This document shows positions 44,904-53,772 of a stretch of 64,000 nt of DNA, piece by piece. Where the stretch lies: assembly GCA_022560615.1 (NCBI GenBank), contig JADFSR010000018.1, forward strand, positions 24,900 to 88,899, given 5' to 3'. The position numbers were made by a program, and so were the translations under genes. The stretch is from Gemmatimonadota bacterium (GTDB lineage Bacteria; Gemmatimonadota; Gemmatimonadetes; Longimicrobiales; Gaopeijiaceae). The notes under the pieces were generated by a model. That model was given only the letters and a program-made list of their open reading frames with translations. It was not told the origin of the DNA and did no database searches. Numbering within the stretch: position 1 is the first letter of the stretch; each line of letters opens with the position of its first letter.

Positions 44904-47754
44904 ATTCGACAGCGTGGCCTTGCGGGTGCCCGATGAGCTGCGCTCGTTGGATGCCGAGCTGTCCTCGATCCGCTATGAGGAACGGCCCTCGTTCGGACCC
45001 GAACTTCAGGCGGAGCTGTCACAGGAATGGGATCGTCTGGAGTCACGGCGGCGGACTTCGTTCCGTCCGTTTCCGGCCGCCGTTTTGGTGGCGCTGCTTC
45101 TGATGACCGCCGCGGTGCCTTCGGCTCGAGCATCGCTGGTCCGTCTGATCGGCGCATTCCAAAGTGACGAAGCCGATTCGGCGGATGTGCCGGCAGAGGT
45201 GCAACTCGCTGAGCCGGACCCGACACAGGTGGTTGCCGGGTCGCCGATCGTCGAGGAGACGGAAGAGGCGGCTGAGCGCGGTACGGTGCCGATGGATCTG
45301 CCGGCAGCGCCGGAGGCGATCGACCGGACCGAGTGGCCCGCGCCGACATTGCCCGAGGTGAAGGATCGCGCTCGTTTGGAGGCGCTGGTGGGTCGGGGCT
45401 ATCCCCTGACGCTTCAGCGTGCGGGGGTCGGTGGCTCCGTAGCGCTGATGCTCTGGGTCGACTCGACAGGATCGGTCGATTTCGTGAACCTTGTGCAGGG
45501 CTCGGGCGTGCCTGAGCTCGACGGCGTGGCGCTTCGGGTAGCCCCGTCGATCCGCTTCGTGCCCGCCACCAGGCGGGGAAAGGCGGTTGGAACTTGGGTC
45601 GAGTTCCCCATCGTCTTCCAGGCGAACCCGGATGCGATCGATCCGCTTGCGTTTCCGGTCGTAGACCCGTTCGACGGCCCGGAAATCGACGAACCGCTCG
45701 ACCTGACGTTGATCCCCGAGTGGCAGGGTGAGATCGCTCTGCTGGCTCCTGTGCAGCGGGAGGCCGGAGAGCTTCTCGAGGCCGCAATCGACGACGACCG
45801 CGTCATCGAAGAGTTGGGTCCCATCGAGTCGATTCTCGCCGGGGAGCCCCCGGCGGGCGTCGCCCCGACTCAGTGGCGCTCGGAGGTCAGTTTGGTGCTC
45901 GAGCAGGCGATGGTCCGCGACCCGAACAATCCGGCTCCACTGTTGGCGCTGGCCCGGATCCGTCGGAAGCAGGGCTTGCGAACCGAAGCGCGCGCGCTCT
46001 TCGAGCGTGGTGTGCAGCGCGCTGAGCGAGCGCGTGGTGGCGTCAGTCCAAGCCTCTTTGCCGAACTCCATTACCAGCGGGCGACGCTGATCAAGGAAGC
46101 TTGGCTCGCGTACCGCGATCTTGGCCGAGTGTCCGCGGACGCTTTCGGCGCGGCAGCGTGCGCCCCGGTCACGTCGAGGGGGCGAGCCGACGGTGACTTC
46201 GCTTCGGCGGACCGGCTCATCGCTTGGAACTACCTCTGTCCAGCGGCGCTCGCTGACGTATTGGATTCCGGTTTCGAGGCGACGGATCAGCGAGGGGCAG
46301 ATGATCTCGCTGAGATGATGGGGTCGTTCCACACCGCCGTTACTGCCTATCCGGAGCATGTCGGCGCGAACGTCGAAGTCCTGCTTGCGCTGGCCGACGA
46401 GGGCCGTTGGAGCGAGGTCCTCGACGGTGCCCGGCGCTTCGTGCGAGCCTCCGGAGGCCACCCCTACGGGTTGCTCATCGGTGGTCTGGCGCTCCAGCGC
46501 CTGGCTCGATCGGACGAGGCCCAGAACCAGTTCACGCTGGCGCTTCGCGGTTTGCCCGAAACCGAGGCGGACGCGCTTCAGGACGTGCACTTCGTTCTGG
46601 ACGAAGAAGGTCTTGCCGACTATCGGCGCGCTTCGGGCGACGACCGCAGGGACTGGGAGAAGCGGTTTTGGGCTCCGCTCGACCCCATCCTGTCGACCTC
46701 GGTGAACGAGCGGTCCGTCGAGCACATCGCGCGCTCGGCGTACGCCCAACTGCGCTTCGGATCGGCTGACAGCGACCCGGCCGAGGTTTGGATTCGCTAT
46801 GGGCGGCCCACCGACGTCAAGGCCATCGGACAGAGCGCGGGACTCCGCACTGAGTTCTGGGACTACGGTGCCGGCCCCGACTTCACGTTCTCTAGGATAG
46901 GCTCTTCGCTGGCGATGGACCTGACCACGGAAGGGCGTGCGTACGTGGACGACCTCCGCGAGGTGCTTCCGCATCGTTACGGTGCCGCGAGCCGGAGGGT
47001 GTTCACGCTTCCGGGGCAGGTCACGCGCTTCTATGGCGGTGAGCCCGGAGTGCTCGAGGTCCAGATCCACACCGAGGTGCCAGAGTTCCTCGCGAGTGAT
47101 CCGTCCGATACGCTCGACCTCGGGCTCTTCTTGATGGACGCCGAGGGGAACAAGATCTCCGTCACGCAGCGTCGCATTAGAGCCGAAGTCGCCCCGGTTT
47201 CGATACGGGCACTGACCTCACCGGAGGTCGCGAGCGTGGTAGTCGAGTTGTTCAACCGGAGGACCGGCCAGGCCGGCTCGATCCGTGAAGCCGTGACTCC
47301 GCTGGTCGTGCATCAGTCGGTGGCGGTTTCGGACCTGCTCCTGGTCCGGCCGACAGGGTCGTCGAAGGACGTCTCGCGCTACGCGAAGTGGCTCGAGCCG
47401 CTCTCGCTCGTCGGCCCACTGGATACTGAAGCAGTTGGAGTCTACTTCGAAGTATACGAGACAGGAGCTTCCGTGCCTTGGTACCGACTGCGTGCCGAGG
47501 TCGTGGATCGGGAGACCGGTGTCGTGACCGGCGTGCCGATCCGTCCCGCCGGCGAAAAGGGCTTCCGACCGACCTGGGATCGGTTCCCGGCCGCGGGCGG
47601 CCTCACGAGCGAGTTCCTCACGGTCGCGCTCAGTGACGTCGAGCGGGGTAGGCACACACTCCGAATCATCGTTGACGTTCCGGAGGTTGGTGCCGGCATC
47701 GTCGCTCAGCGTGACCTGGATCGGCGCGAGGACCCGGATCAGAACTGGGACTGA
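44893..47754 (+). CDS. Membrane protein with TonB C-terminal, TPR-like and GWxTD domains
   Basis: The 953-residue product is a multidomain protein. A charged N-terminus (about 1-55) precedes one membrane helix (about 58-80). About residues 150-240 are a TonB-C-type domain (LVGRGYPLTLQRAGVGGSVALMLWVDSTGSVDFVNLVQGSGVPELDGVALRVA, then RFVPATRRGKAVGTWVEFPIVF). A helical repeat region spans about 310-560. A GWxTD-like domain follows (RDWEKRFWAPLDPIL, AYAQLRFG, AEVWIRYGRPTDV, RTEFWDYG), ending in beta-rich modules. GWxTD proteins are typical of Gemmatimonadota and Acidobacteria. It overlaps the sigma factor and probably regulates or reports on it. It sits inside the gapA-pgk-tpiA cluster. Confidence 0.75.
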   Translation: MKNRFDSVALRVPDELRSLDAELSSIRYEERPSFGPELQAELSQEWDRLESRRRTSFRPFPAAVLVALLLMTAAVPSARASLVRLIGAFQSDEADSADVPAEVQLAEPDPTQVVAGSPIVEETEEAAERGTVPMDLPAAPEAIDRTEWPAPTLPEVKDRARLEALVGRGYPLTLQRAGVGGSVALMLWVDSTGSVDFVNLVQGSGVPELDGVALRVAPSIRFVPATRRGKAVGTWVEFPIVFQANPDAIDPLAFPVVDPFDGPEIDEPLDLTLIPEWQGEIALLAPVQREAGELLEAAIDDDRVIEELGPIESILAGEPPAGVAPTQWRSEVSLVLEQAMVRDPNNPAPLLALARIRRKQGLRTEARALFERGVQRAERARGGVSPSLFAELHYQRATLIKEAWLAYRDLGRVSADAFGAAACAPVTSRGRADGDFASADRLIAWNYLCPAALADVLDSGFEATDQRGADDLAEMMGSFHTAVTAYPEHVGANVEVLLALADEGRWSEVLDGARRFVRASGGHPYGLLIGGLALQRLARSDEAQNQFTLALRGLPETEADALQDVHFVLDEEGLADYRRASGDDRRDWEKRFWAPLDPILSTSVNERSVEHIARSAYAQLRFGSADSDPAEVWIRYGRPTDVKAIGQSAGLRTEFWDYGAGPDFTFSRIGSSLAMDLTTEGRAYVDDLREVLPHRYGAASRRVFTLPGQVTRFYGGEPGVLEVQIHTEVPEFLASDPSDTLDLGLFLMDAEGNKISVTQRRIRAEVAPVSIRALTSPEVASVVVELFNRRTGQAGSIREAVTPLVVHQSVAVSDLLLVRPTGSSKDVSRYAKWLEPLSLVGPLDTEAVGVYFEVYETGASVPWYRLRAEVVDRETGVVTGVPIRPAGEKGFRPTWDRFPAAGGLTSEFLTVALSDVERGRHTLRIIVDVPEVGAGIVAQRDLDRREDPDQNWD

Positions 47755-47758
47755 GCCC

Positions 47759-48964
47759 CTGAAGAAGACCCTCGCCGACATCGACCGAACGACCCTGGGC
47801 GGTCGCACGGTTCTGGTCCGCGCGGATCTCAACGTGCGTGTGGAGTCCGGCCGCGTCTTGGACGTCCAGCGCATCGAGGCTTCGCTGCCGACGCTCACGG
47901 TGCTCCGCGAATCCGGCGCTCGCACGGTCGTCCTGTCCCACATGGGTCGGCCGAAGGGACGCCCGAATCCGGACTTCTCGCTCGCCCCCGTAGCCGAGTA
48001 CCTGGGCGGTCGGCTCGGGACCGCTGTGGCCTTCGTACGGGACGCCGTTGGCCGGGGCGGAGAGAATGCGGTATTCGCACTCGATGACGGAGAAATCGCG
48101 TTGCTCGAGAACACCCGCTTCCACCCGGGTGAGACCGTGAACGAACCGGAACTCTCGGCCACCTGGGCCGGCCTGACCGACCTGTTCGTGAACGACGCAT
48201 TCGGGGCCGCTCATCGGGAACATGCCTCGACAGCGGGTCTAGCGAGGGCGGTGAGAGAGCGAGGTGGCGAAGCGGTCGCGGGACTCCTGATGGCGCGTGA
48301 GCTCGAGTTCCTGGGGGATGCGCTCGAGAGCCCTGAGCGACCCTTCGTGGCGATCCTCGGCGGAGCGAAGATCTCGGGGAAGATCGATGTGGTCGAGGCG
48401 CTCCTACCGCGTGTGGATCGCCTGCTCATCGGGGGGGCGATGGCGAACACGTTCTTTCGTGCGATGGAGTTGGCTACAGGCGAGTCACTCGTCGAAGAGG
48501 ATCGCATCGACATGGCGGCCGAGTTGATCCAGGCCGCTGGGGACAAACTCACCCTACCCATGGACTGCGTGGTGACGGACGAGATCTCCCACGACGCGCC
48601 GGGGCGAGTGGTGGCTCGGACGGAAGTCGGCGAGACGGACCGAATCGTTGACATCGGCCCTGAGACGTGTGCCATCTACCGGGGCATCGTCTCCCGCGCC
48701 CGCACGGTCGTCTGGAACGGACCCATGGGGGTATTCGAGATCCCGGCGTTCGCCGCAGGCACGGTGGAGCTGGCGCGCGCCGTAGCCGATGCGTGTGACG
48801 AGGGAGCGCTCGGCGTCCTGGGAGGGGGGCATTCGGCGGCGGCGGCAGAGCAGGCCGGTGTCGTCGACCGGCTGAGCCACGTATCAACCGGCGGCGGCGC
48901 CTCGCTCGCGCTGCTGGCGGGGGCGGCGCTGCCCGGGGTCGAGTCACTGAGCGATAGGGAGTAG
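47759..48964 (+). CDS. pgk: Phosphoglycerate kinase, probable CTG start
   Basis: The product makes ATP from 1,3-bisphosphoglycerate. Motifs: TVLVRADLNVRVE, LSHMGRPKGRPN, LLENTRFHPGE, FVNDAFGAAHREHAST, LGGAKISGKIDVV, and the end VLGGGHSAAAAEQ with HVSTGGGASL. No ATG, GTG or TTG is found in frame near the expected N-terminus. CTG at 47759-47761 gives LKKTLADIDRTTLGG, exactly where PGKs start with MKKTL, and a length of 401 residues. GTG 47711 would overlap the previous gene by 44 bp and add a non-family leader. The 3-bp distance to the previous stop suggests coupling. Confidence 0.88.
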   Translation: MKKTLADIDRTTLGGRTVLVRADLNVRVESGRVLDVQRIEASLPTLTVLRESGARTVVLSHMGRPKGRPNPDFSLAPVAEYLGGRLGTAVAFVRDAVGRGGENAVFALDDGEIALLENTRFHPGETVNEPELSATWAGLTDLFVNDAFGAAHREHASTAGLARAVRERGGEAVAGLLMARELEFLGDALESPERPFVAILGGAKISGKIDVVEALLPRVDRLLIGGAMANTFFRAMELATGESLVEEDRIDMAAELIQAAGDKLTLPMDCVVTDEISHDAPGRVVARTEVGETDRIVDIGPETCAIYRGIVSRARTVVWNGPMGVFEIPAFAAGTVELARAVADACDEGALGVLGGGHSAAAAEQAGVVDRLSHVSTGGGASLALLAGAALPGVESLSDRE

Positions 48965-48969
48965 GCCGG

Positions 48970-49719
48970 ATGGCTGTGATCGCTGGCAACTGGAAGATGA
49001 ATATGGGTGCGGCCCAGACGCGGGCCTTTTTTGCCGGGCTGACCCTGGACGAACGCGGCGGGAAGAACGAGCTGCTGATCTTCCCTCCCGTGGTCTCATT
49101 GGGGGTCGCCGCGGCGTGCCCCGAGCGCGATCCCCGGATTCAGATCGGCGCACAGAACATCCATTGGCAGGATGGGGGCGCGTTCACCGGTGAGACCTCC
49201 GCCGCGATGGCGGCCGAAGTCGGAGCTAGCCACGTCCTCGTCGGCCACTCGGAGCGACGGCACGTCTTCGGCGAGACCAACGAAGAGGTGGCCTTGAAGA
49301 TCGCGGCTGGCTGTCGGCATGGCCTGGTTCCGGTGGTTTGCGTGGGAGAGACCCTCGCAGAGCGGCAGGACGGTAGGGTCGATGAGGTCATCCTCGCGCA
49401 GTTGGATGCGGCGCTGGAGGCGCTCGAGGGTGACGACGGCCGGTTCTTGCTCGCGTACGAACCGGTCTGGGCCATCGGCACCGGAGAGACCGCGACCCCG
49501 GACGACGCGGCAAATGCCCACAGGACGCTTCGGACTAGGCTCGAGGTTGCCCTGGGCCTCGCGGCCGCCGCGCGCACGCCAATCCTGTACGGAGGCTCCG
49601 TACAGCCGGGTAACGTCGCCGATCTGCTCGCTGCCGCGAACGTAGACGGCGTGTTGGTCGGCGGCGCCAGCCTGGATCCCCATTCCTTCGCCGAGATCGC
49701 AGCAGCAGGGGGCGCCTAG
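48970..49719 (+). CDS. tpiA: Triosephosphate isomerase
   Basis: The 249-residue product interconverts dihydroxyacetone phosphate and glyceraldehyde 3-phosphate. Catalytic residues are visible: Lys in GNWKMN, His in VGHSERR, Glu in YEPVWAIGTG, and the phosphate loop YGGSVQPGN with VGGASL. The gene is 5 bp after pgk, forming a pgk-tpiA-secG block. Confidence 0.97.
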   Translation: MAVIAGNWKMNMGAAQTRAFFAGLTLDERGGKNELLIFPPVVSLGVAAACPERDPRIQIGAQNIHWQDGGAFTGETSAAMAAEVGASHVLVGHSERRHVFGETNEEVALKIAAGCRHGLVPVVCVGETLAERQDGRVDEVILAQLDAALEALEGDDGRFLLAYEPVWAIGTGETATPDDAANAHRTLRTRLEVALGLAAAARTPILYGGSVQPGNVADLLAAANVDGVLVGGASLDPHSFAEIAAAGGA

Positions 49720-49787
49720 AAGGCGTTGACACCCCTTTGGACCTCATCGACGTTTAACGTCTCACTTTGAAGGGATTCATAGCAGAG

Positions 49788-50156
49788 ATGTACGGATTCT
49801 TGCTCGCTGCCCTCGTATTGGACGGCATCTTCATGACGGTCATCATCCTCCTCCAGTCCGGAAAGGGGGGGGGGCTCGCAGCCGTAGGCGGGGGCGCCGC
49901 CATGACCGAAGGCATCCTCGGCGGCCGCCAGGCCACCACGGTGCTGACGCGTGCCACATGGACTTCCGGCACCATCTTCATGCTGCTGGCGCTGGTTCTT
50001 TCCATCATGTCCTCGCGTGCCCGGCAGCCTTCGTCCATCATCCAGATCGAAGCTCCAGTGACCGCGCCGGCGCCGGTTCTACCCGGACTCGGGAATCAGC
50101 CCGCGCAGAGCCCGGGAAACGTGGACGCCGGAGATCCAGGCAACTCGGGGAACTGA
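49788..50156 (+). CDS. secG: Preprotein translocase subunit SecG
   Basis: The 122-residue product has two membrane helices (about residues 4-24 and 50-75) with the intervening QSGKGGGLAAVGGGAAMTEGILGGRQATTVLTRAT loop that is the SecG hallmark. A Pro/Ala-rich C-terminal tail follows. ATG 49788 is used; a TTG 21 bases upstream is also in frame. SecG after tpiA is the order in many bacteria. Confidence 0.9.
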   Translation: MYGFLLAALVLDGIFMTVIILLQSGKGGGLAAVGGGAAMTEGILGGRQATTVLTRATWTSGTIFMLLALVLSIMSSRARQPSSIIQIEAPVTAPAPVLPGLGNQPAQSPGNVDAGDPGNSGN

Positions 50157-50185
50157 CCCCTTCCGAGCCCCTGACTCGATGAGCC

Positions 50186-51235
50186 GTGGCTGAAAACCTT
50201 TCTCCAGGGCTCGACCGCGACCAGCTCCTCGAGCTGTATCGCGCCCTGTGCCTAACGCGGGCAGCTGAGGAACGCCTCGAGCTTCTTCAGAAGCAGGATC
50301 ATGTGACGGGCGGCCTGTACCGCTCGCTGGGACAGGAAGCGGGCGCCGTCGGGGCGGCGTTCGCACTTCGGCGCCGGACGGACGGCACGGGTGACTTCTT
50401 AGCTCCGACCGTACGCGCAGCGGGAGCACTCTTCGTCTTCGGCGGAGAGCTGATCGACTTTTTCCGTCAGTACATGGCGCGCGCCACGGGCCCGACCAAG
50501 GGTCGCGAGGCGAACGTACACTGGGTCGACTATCAGAAGGGCTTCGTGGGTCCGGTGTCGCCCCTGGGGACCATGCTCGGGGTCATGGCGGGCATCACGC
50601 TCTCCTTCAACCTCCGCGGCGAAGACCGGGTGGGCATGGTCTTCTACGGCGACGGCGCGTCTTCGACCGGGGCGTGGCACGAGGGGCTGAATTTCGCAGC
50701 CGTCCAGCGCTGCCCTCTGATCCTCATGGTCGAGGCCAACGAGTGGGCGTTCTCGAGCCCGACCGTCAAGAACACCCGCCTCGGGAGCTTCACGCAAAAG
50801 GCACCGGGATACGGGATCGGAGCCGAGTCGGTCGACGGGACCGATGTCGTCGCCGTATACGAGGCCGTGGCCCGCGCCGCTACTCGCGCGCGTTCCGGCG
50901 AGGGAGCGCAGATGGTGGAGCTGCGCTACTTCCGCCGCCTGGGGCACGCGCAGCATGATCCTATGGACTACGTAGACCCCGCGCTCATCTCAGAGTGGGA
51001 AGCCCGCGATCCGATCGAGCTCTTCCATGCCCGTATTCTCGATCGCGGATGGGCCCCGGAGGATGAGCTGCAGGCGATTCGCCAGGAGGTCGAGGATCAG
51101 TGTAGGTCTGCTGCCGAGCGTGCGATGGCTGAGCCGGTTCCTCACGGGCCCGACGCGGTGGACGACGTATACACCGACGTGCCGATGCCCCACCCCTGGA
51201 CGCGGGCTGAGGTGCCGGACCCGCGCACCGCGTGA
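50186..51235 (+). CDS. pdhA: Pyruvate/2-oxoacid dehydrogenase E1 alpha subunit
   Basis: The 349-residue product is the alpha half of the heterotetrameric ThDP-dependent E1. GLYRSLGQEAGAVGAAFAL and the ThDP-Mg motif VFYGDGASSTGAWHEGLNFAAVQRCPLILMVEANEWAFSSPT are clear, as is the phosphorylation-type loop RLGHAQHDPMDYVDP. Start GTG 50186. With E1 beta and E2 directly following, the complex oxidises a 2-oxoacid, likely pyruvate, since lipB is adjacent; branched-chain substrates remain possible. Confidence 0.88.
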   Translation: MAENLSPGLDRDQLLELYRALCLTRAAEERLELLQKQDHVTGGLYRSLGQEAGAVGAAFALRRRTDGTGDFLAPTVRAAGALFVFGGELIDFFRQYMARATGPTKGREANVHWVDYQKGFVGPVSPLGTMLGVMAGITLSFNLRGEDRVGMVFYGDGASSTGAWHEGLNFAAVQRCPLILMVEANEWAFSSPTVKNTRLGSFTQKAPGYGIGAESVDGTDVVAVYEAVARAATRARSGEGAQMVELRYFRRLGHAQHDPMDYVDPALISEWEARDPIELFHARILDRGWAPEDELQAIRQEVEDQCRSAAERAMAEPVPHGPDAVDDVYTDVPMPHPWTRAEVPDPRTA

Positions 51236-51245
51236 GAGACCGATC

Positions 51246-52268
51246 ATGAGCCGAGCCGTCCCTGAGCATCTGCAGAAGACCGCACGGGGTGAAGCGGTCA
51301 CGCTGTTGGAGGCGATCAGCGAGGGCCTATACGAGGAGATGGTGCGCGACGACAGCGTTTTCCTGATGGGGGAGGACATCGGCGTGTACGGTGGGGCCTT
51401 CAAGGTCACGCGCGGCTTCCTGGAGGAGTTCGGTGACCGCCGCGTGATCGACACACCGATTGCCGAAGGGGGCTTCACCGGGGCCGCAGCCGGGGCCGCT
51501 CACATGGGGCTCCGGCCAGTGGTCGAGATGCAATTCATGGACTTCATCTCGCCCGCATACGATGTGCTGACCAACTATATCGCGACCTCGCTCTACCGTG
51601 GAGCCGGGCCGATGCCCATGGTGATCCGAGGGCCGGTGGGCGGCGGGAACCGCGGTGGGCCGTTCCATTCGCAGAACATCGAGATGGCGTTCTTCCACAC
51701 GCCAGGGCTCAAGATCGTGTACCCGAGCACGGCGTACGACGCGAAGGGACTCATCAAAGCCGCGATTCGTGACGATAATCCGGTCATCTTCGAGGAGCAC
51801 AAGGGGCTCTATCGGGCTCCGGCGCTGCGCGAGGTTCTTCCGGCCGAGGACTACGTCGTCCCGCTCGGTGAGGCCCGCACGGTACTCGAGGGCGAGGACC
51901 TCACGATCGTCACGTACGGAGCGATGGTTCACAAATCGGTTGAGGCCGCGCGGACCCTCGAGGGCGACGGCGTCAGCGTCGAGGTCATCGACCTGCGGAC
52001 GCTGCTCCCGCTCGACGAAGACGCGATCGTTGAAAGCGTGAAGCGAACGGGGAGGCTGCTCGTCGTGCACGAGGACACACGGACCGGAGGCATCGCAGGC
52101 GAGATCGCGATCAGGGTCAGTGAGAGGGCGTTCGAGTGGCTGGACGGCCCGATTCTGCGGGTGACGGCCATCGATGCGCCCGTCCCGTATGCGGGCTCGC
52201 TGGAGGACTACTTCCTCCCCCAGACGGACGATATAGTAAAAGCGGCGCGCTATCTCGCCGCCTATTGA
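51246..52268 (+). CDS. pdhB: Pyruvate/2-oxoacid dehydrogenase E1 beta subunit
   Basis: The 340-residue product is the beta half of E1. TLLEAISEGLYEEMVRDDSVFLMGEDIGVYGGAFKVTRGFLEEFGDRRVIDTPIAEGGFTGAAAGAA carries the Glu that activates ThDP, and later GPVGGGNRGGPFHSQNIEM and VIDLRTLLPLDEDAI match the family. ATG 51246 starts 10 bp after pdhA. Confidence 0.92.
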   Translation: MSRAVPEHLQKTARGEAVTLLEAISEGLYEEMVRDDSVFLMGEDIGVYGGAFKVTRGFLEEFGDRRVIDTPIAEGGFTGAAAGAAHMGLRPVVEMQFMDFISPAYDVLTNYIATSLYRGAGPMPMVIRGPVGGGNRGGPFHSQNIEMAFFHTPGLKIVYPSTAYDAKGLIKAAIRDDNPVIFEEHKGLYRAPALREVLPAEDYVVPLGEARTVLEGEDLTIVTYGAMVHKSVEAARTLEGDGVSVEVIDLRTLLPLDEDAIVESVKRTGRLLVVHEDTRTGGIAGEIAIRVSERAFEWLDGPILRVTAIDAPVPYAGSLEDYFLPQTDDIVKAARYLAAY

Positions 52269-52306
52269 TTCTAGAAGAAGCACCAAGGACCGAAGGGCGG
52301 CGCCGA

Positions 52307-52328
52307 GGGTAAGCGACGCGTCGCTACC
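52307..52328. other. Palindromic hairpin between pdhB and pdhC
   Basis: GGGTA (52307-52311) and TACCC (52324-52328) flank the self-complementary GCGACGCGTCGC at 52313-52324, with one bulged A. It lies in the 88-bp gap before the E2 gene and is not followed by a T-run, so it is more likely an mRNA-processing or stability element than a terminator. Confidence 0.35.
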
Positions 52329-52356
52329 CAGAAACGACAGAGCGGAGTGATCGAGC

Positions 52357-53763
52357 GTGGCTCGCATTGAAGTCCCGATGCCCCAGATGGGTGAGTCGAT
52401 TGCTGAGGGCACCGTCTCGAAGTGGCTCAAGCAGCTCGGGGATGCCGTCGAGCGCGATGAGCCCATCTTGGAGATTTCGACCGACAAGGTCGACGCGGAG
52501 ATCCCGGCGCCCGCGTCGGGGACGTTGGTGGAGATCTCGGTCGAAGAGGGCGAGACCGTCGAGGTCGGCACCACGATGGCGTTCATCGATACCGACGGCG
52601 CCGCGCCGTCCGCCACCGCACAGGCTGCGGTTGCTGCGCCAGCAGCGACGGCGCCCGCCGCGGAAGCGCCCGCACCGGCACCGCCGACCGCTATCTCTGC
52701 CGCGGCTCCGTCGGATGGCACGGAGAGCGTCGCGGAGAGCGCCGAGGATCGGTTGCGCACTCGCTCTACTCCAGTCGTCAGGAAGATCGCGGACGAACAG
52801 GGTGTCGATATCGCGAGTGTACCGGGGACCGGGCATGCCGGTCGCGTGACCAAGCGGGACATCCTGAGCTTCATCGAATCGGGTGCCGGAGCGGTTCCGG
52901 CCCAGCCCGCTGCTCCTGCCGCTCCCGCTCCCCCGGCTTCTGCCCCCGCCGCGGCGCTGTCCATTTCAGCCTCGGCTCCTGCTGCCGCCGCAGCGGCTGC
53001 TTCCGATCTGTGGTCCGCGTTCTACGGCGAGGTTCAGCATCCCGAATACCCGGTCCGCGCAGCCGACCAGGTAGAGCCGATGGACAAGATCCGTCTTCTC
53101 ACTGCCGCGCACATGGTCATGGCCAAGCGGGTCGCGCCGCACGTTCACTCGTTCATCGAGATCGATTTCTCGGCGGTCGACCGCATCCGGTCCGCCAACA
53201 AGGCCCGCTGGGCGGCACAGGGCGCGCGCGTCAGCTACACGGCCTTCGTGGCGTGGGCGGTATCGCGTGTGCTGCGTGACTTTCCTATGGTCAACTCTGC
53301 GGTCTCGGGAAACAACGTGATCTACCGAGGCAACGTGAACCTAGGGATGGCGGTCGACCTCAACCCGGGCTTGATCGTTCCAGTGATCCACGACGCGGAC
53401 CACCTGGGGCTCATCGGGATCGGCAACAAGATCGTCGACGTGGCAACGCGCGCGCGCGACCGACAGCTCATGCCGGCCGAGATTCAGGGTGCGACGTTCA
53501 CCATCACGAACCCCGGGGTGCTAGGTACGCTGGTGGGACTCCCGATCATCCCCAAGGGGACATCGGCCATCCTCGGCACGGGCGCGATCGAAAAGCGCGT
53601 CGTGGTGGTCTCGGACTCGGAGACCGGGGCCGATTCAATGGCGATCCGGAAGCGGTCACTCTTCTCACTGGCGTACGATCATCGCATCGTGGACGGCGCG
53701 GACTCCGCGCGCTTCCTTTCCGCCCTCAAGGAGATGCTCGAGAGCTTCCCCGAGGACGCATGA
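52357..53763 (+). CDS. pdhC: Dihydrolipoamide acyltransferase E2 component
   Basis: The 468-residue product has one lipoyl domain at the N-terminus (lipoyl Lys in EISTDKVDAEI), an Ala/Pro-rich linker, a peripheral-subunit-binding domain (RSTPVVRKIADEQGVDIASVPGTGHAGRVTKRDIL), a second linker of low complexity, and the catalytic CoA-transferase domain ending in DHRIVDGADSARFL with the active His and Asp. Start GTG 52357. E3 is not in the window and must come from elsewhere. Confidence 0.92.
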   Translation: MARIEVPMPQMGESIAEGTVSKWLKQLGDAVERDEPILEISTDKVDAEIPAPASGTLVEISVEEGETVEVGTTMAFIDTDGAAPSATAQAAVAAPAATAPAAEAPAPAPPTAISAAAPSDGTESVAESAEDRLRTRSTPVVRKIADEQGVDIASVPGTGHAGRVTKRDILSFIESGAGAVPAQPAAPAAPAPPASAPAAALSISASAPAAAAAAASDLWSAFYGEVQHPEYPVRAADQVEPMDKIRLLTAAHMVMAKRVAPHVHSFIEIDFSAVDRIRSANKARWAAQGARVSYTAFVAWAVSRVLRDFPMVNSAVSGNNVIYRGNVNLGMAVDLNPGLIVPVIHDADHLGLIGIGNKIVDVATRARDRQLMPAEIQGATFTITNPGVLGTLVGLPIIPKGTSAILGTGAIEKRVVVVSDSETGADSMAIRKRSLFSLAYDHRIVDGADSARFLSALKEMLESFPEDA

Positions 53764-53772
53764 TCGCGGAGC

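Noticed and set aside
45043..47070. A 675-codon minus-strand open frame opposite the GWxTD gene
   Set aside because: Mirror frame of a high-GC gene; no domain, no ribosome site, Arg/His-rich composition.
51327..52964. A 545-codon minus-strand open frame opposite pdhB and pdhC
   Set aside because: Its Ala/Gly-rich start mirrors the E2 linker repeats; the plus-strand genes are certain.
52880..53010. Repetitive Ala/Pro-coding stretch in pdhC, considered as a tandem repeat element
   Set aside because: It is the normal flexible linker between the subunit-binding and catalytic domains of E2.
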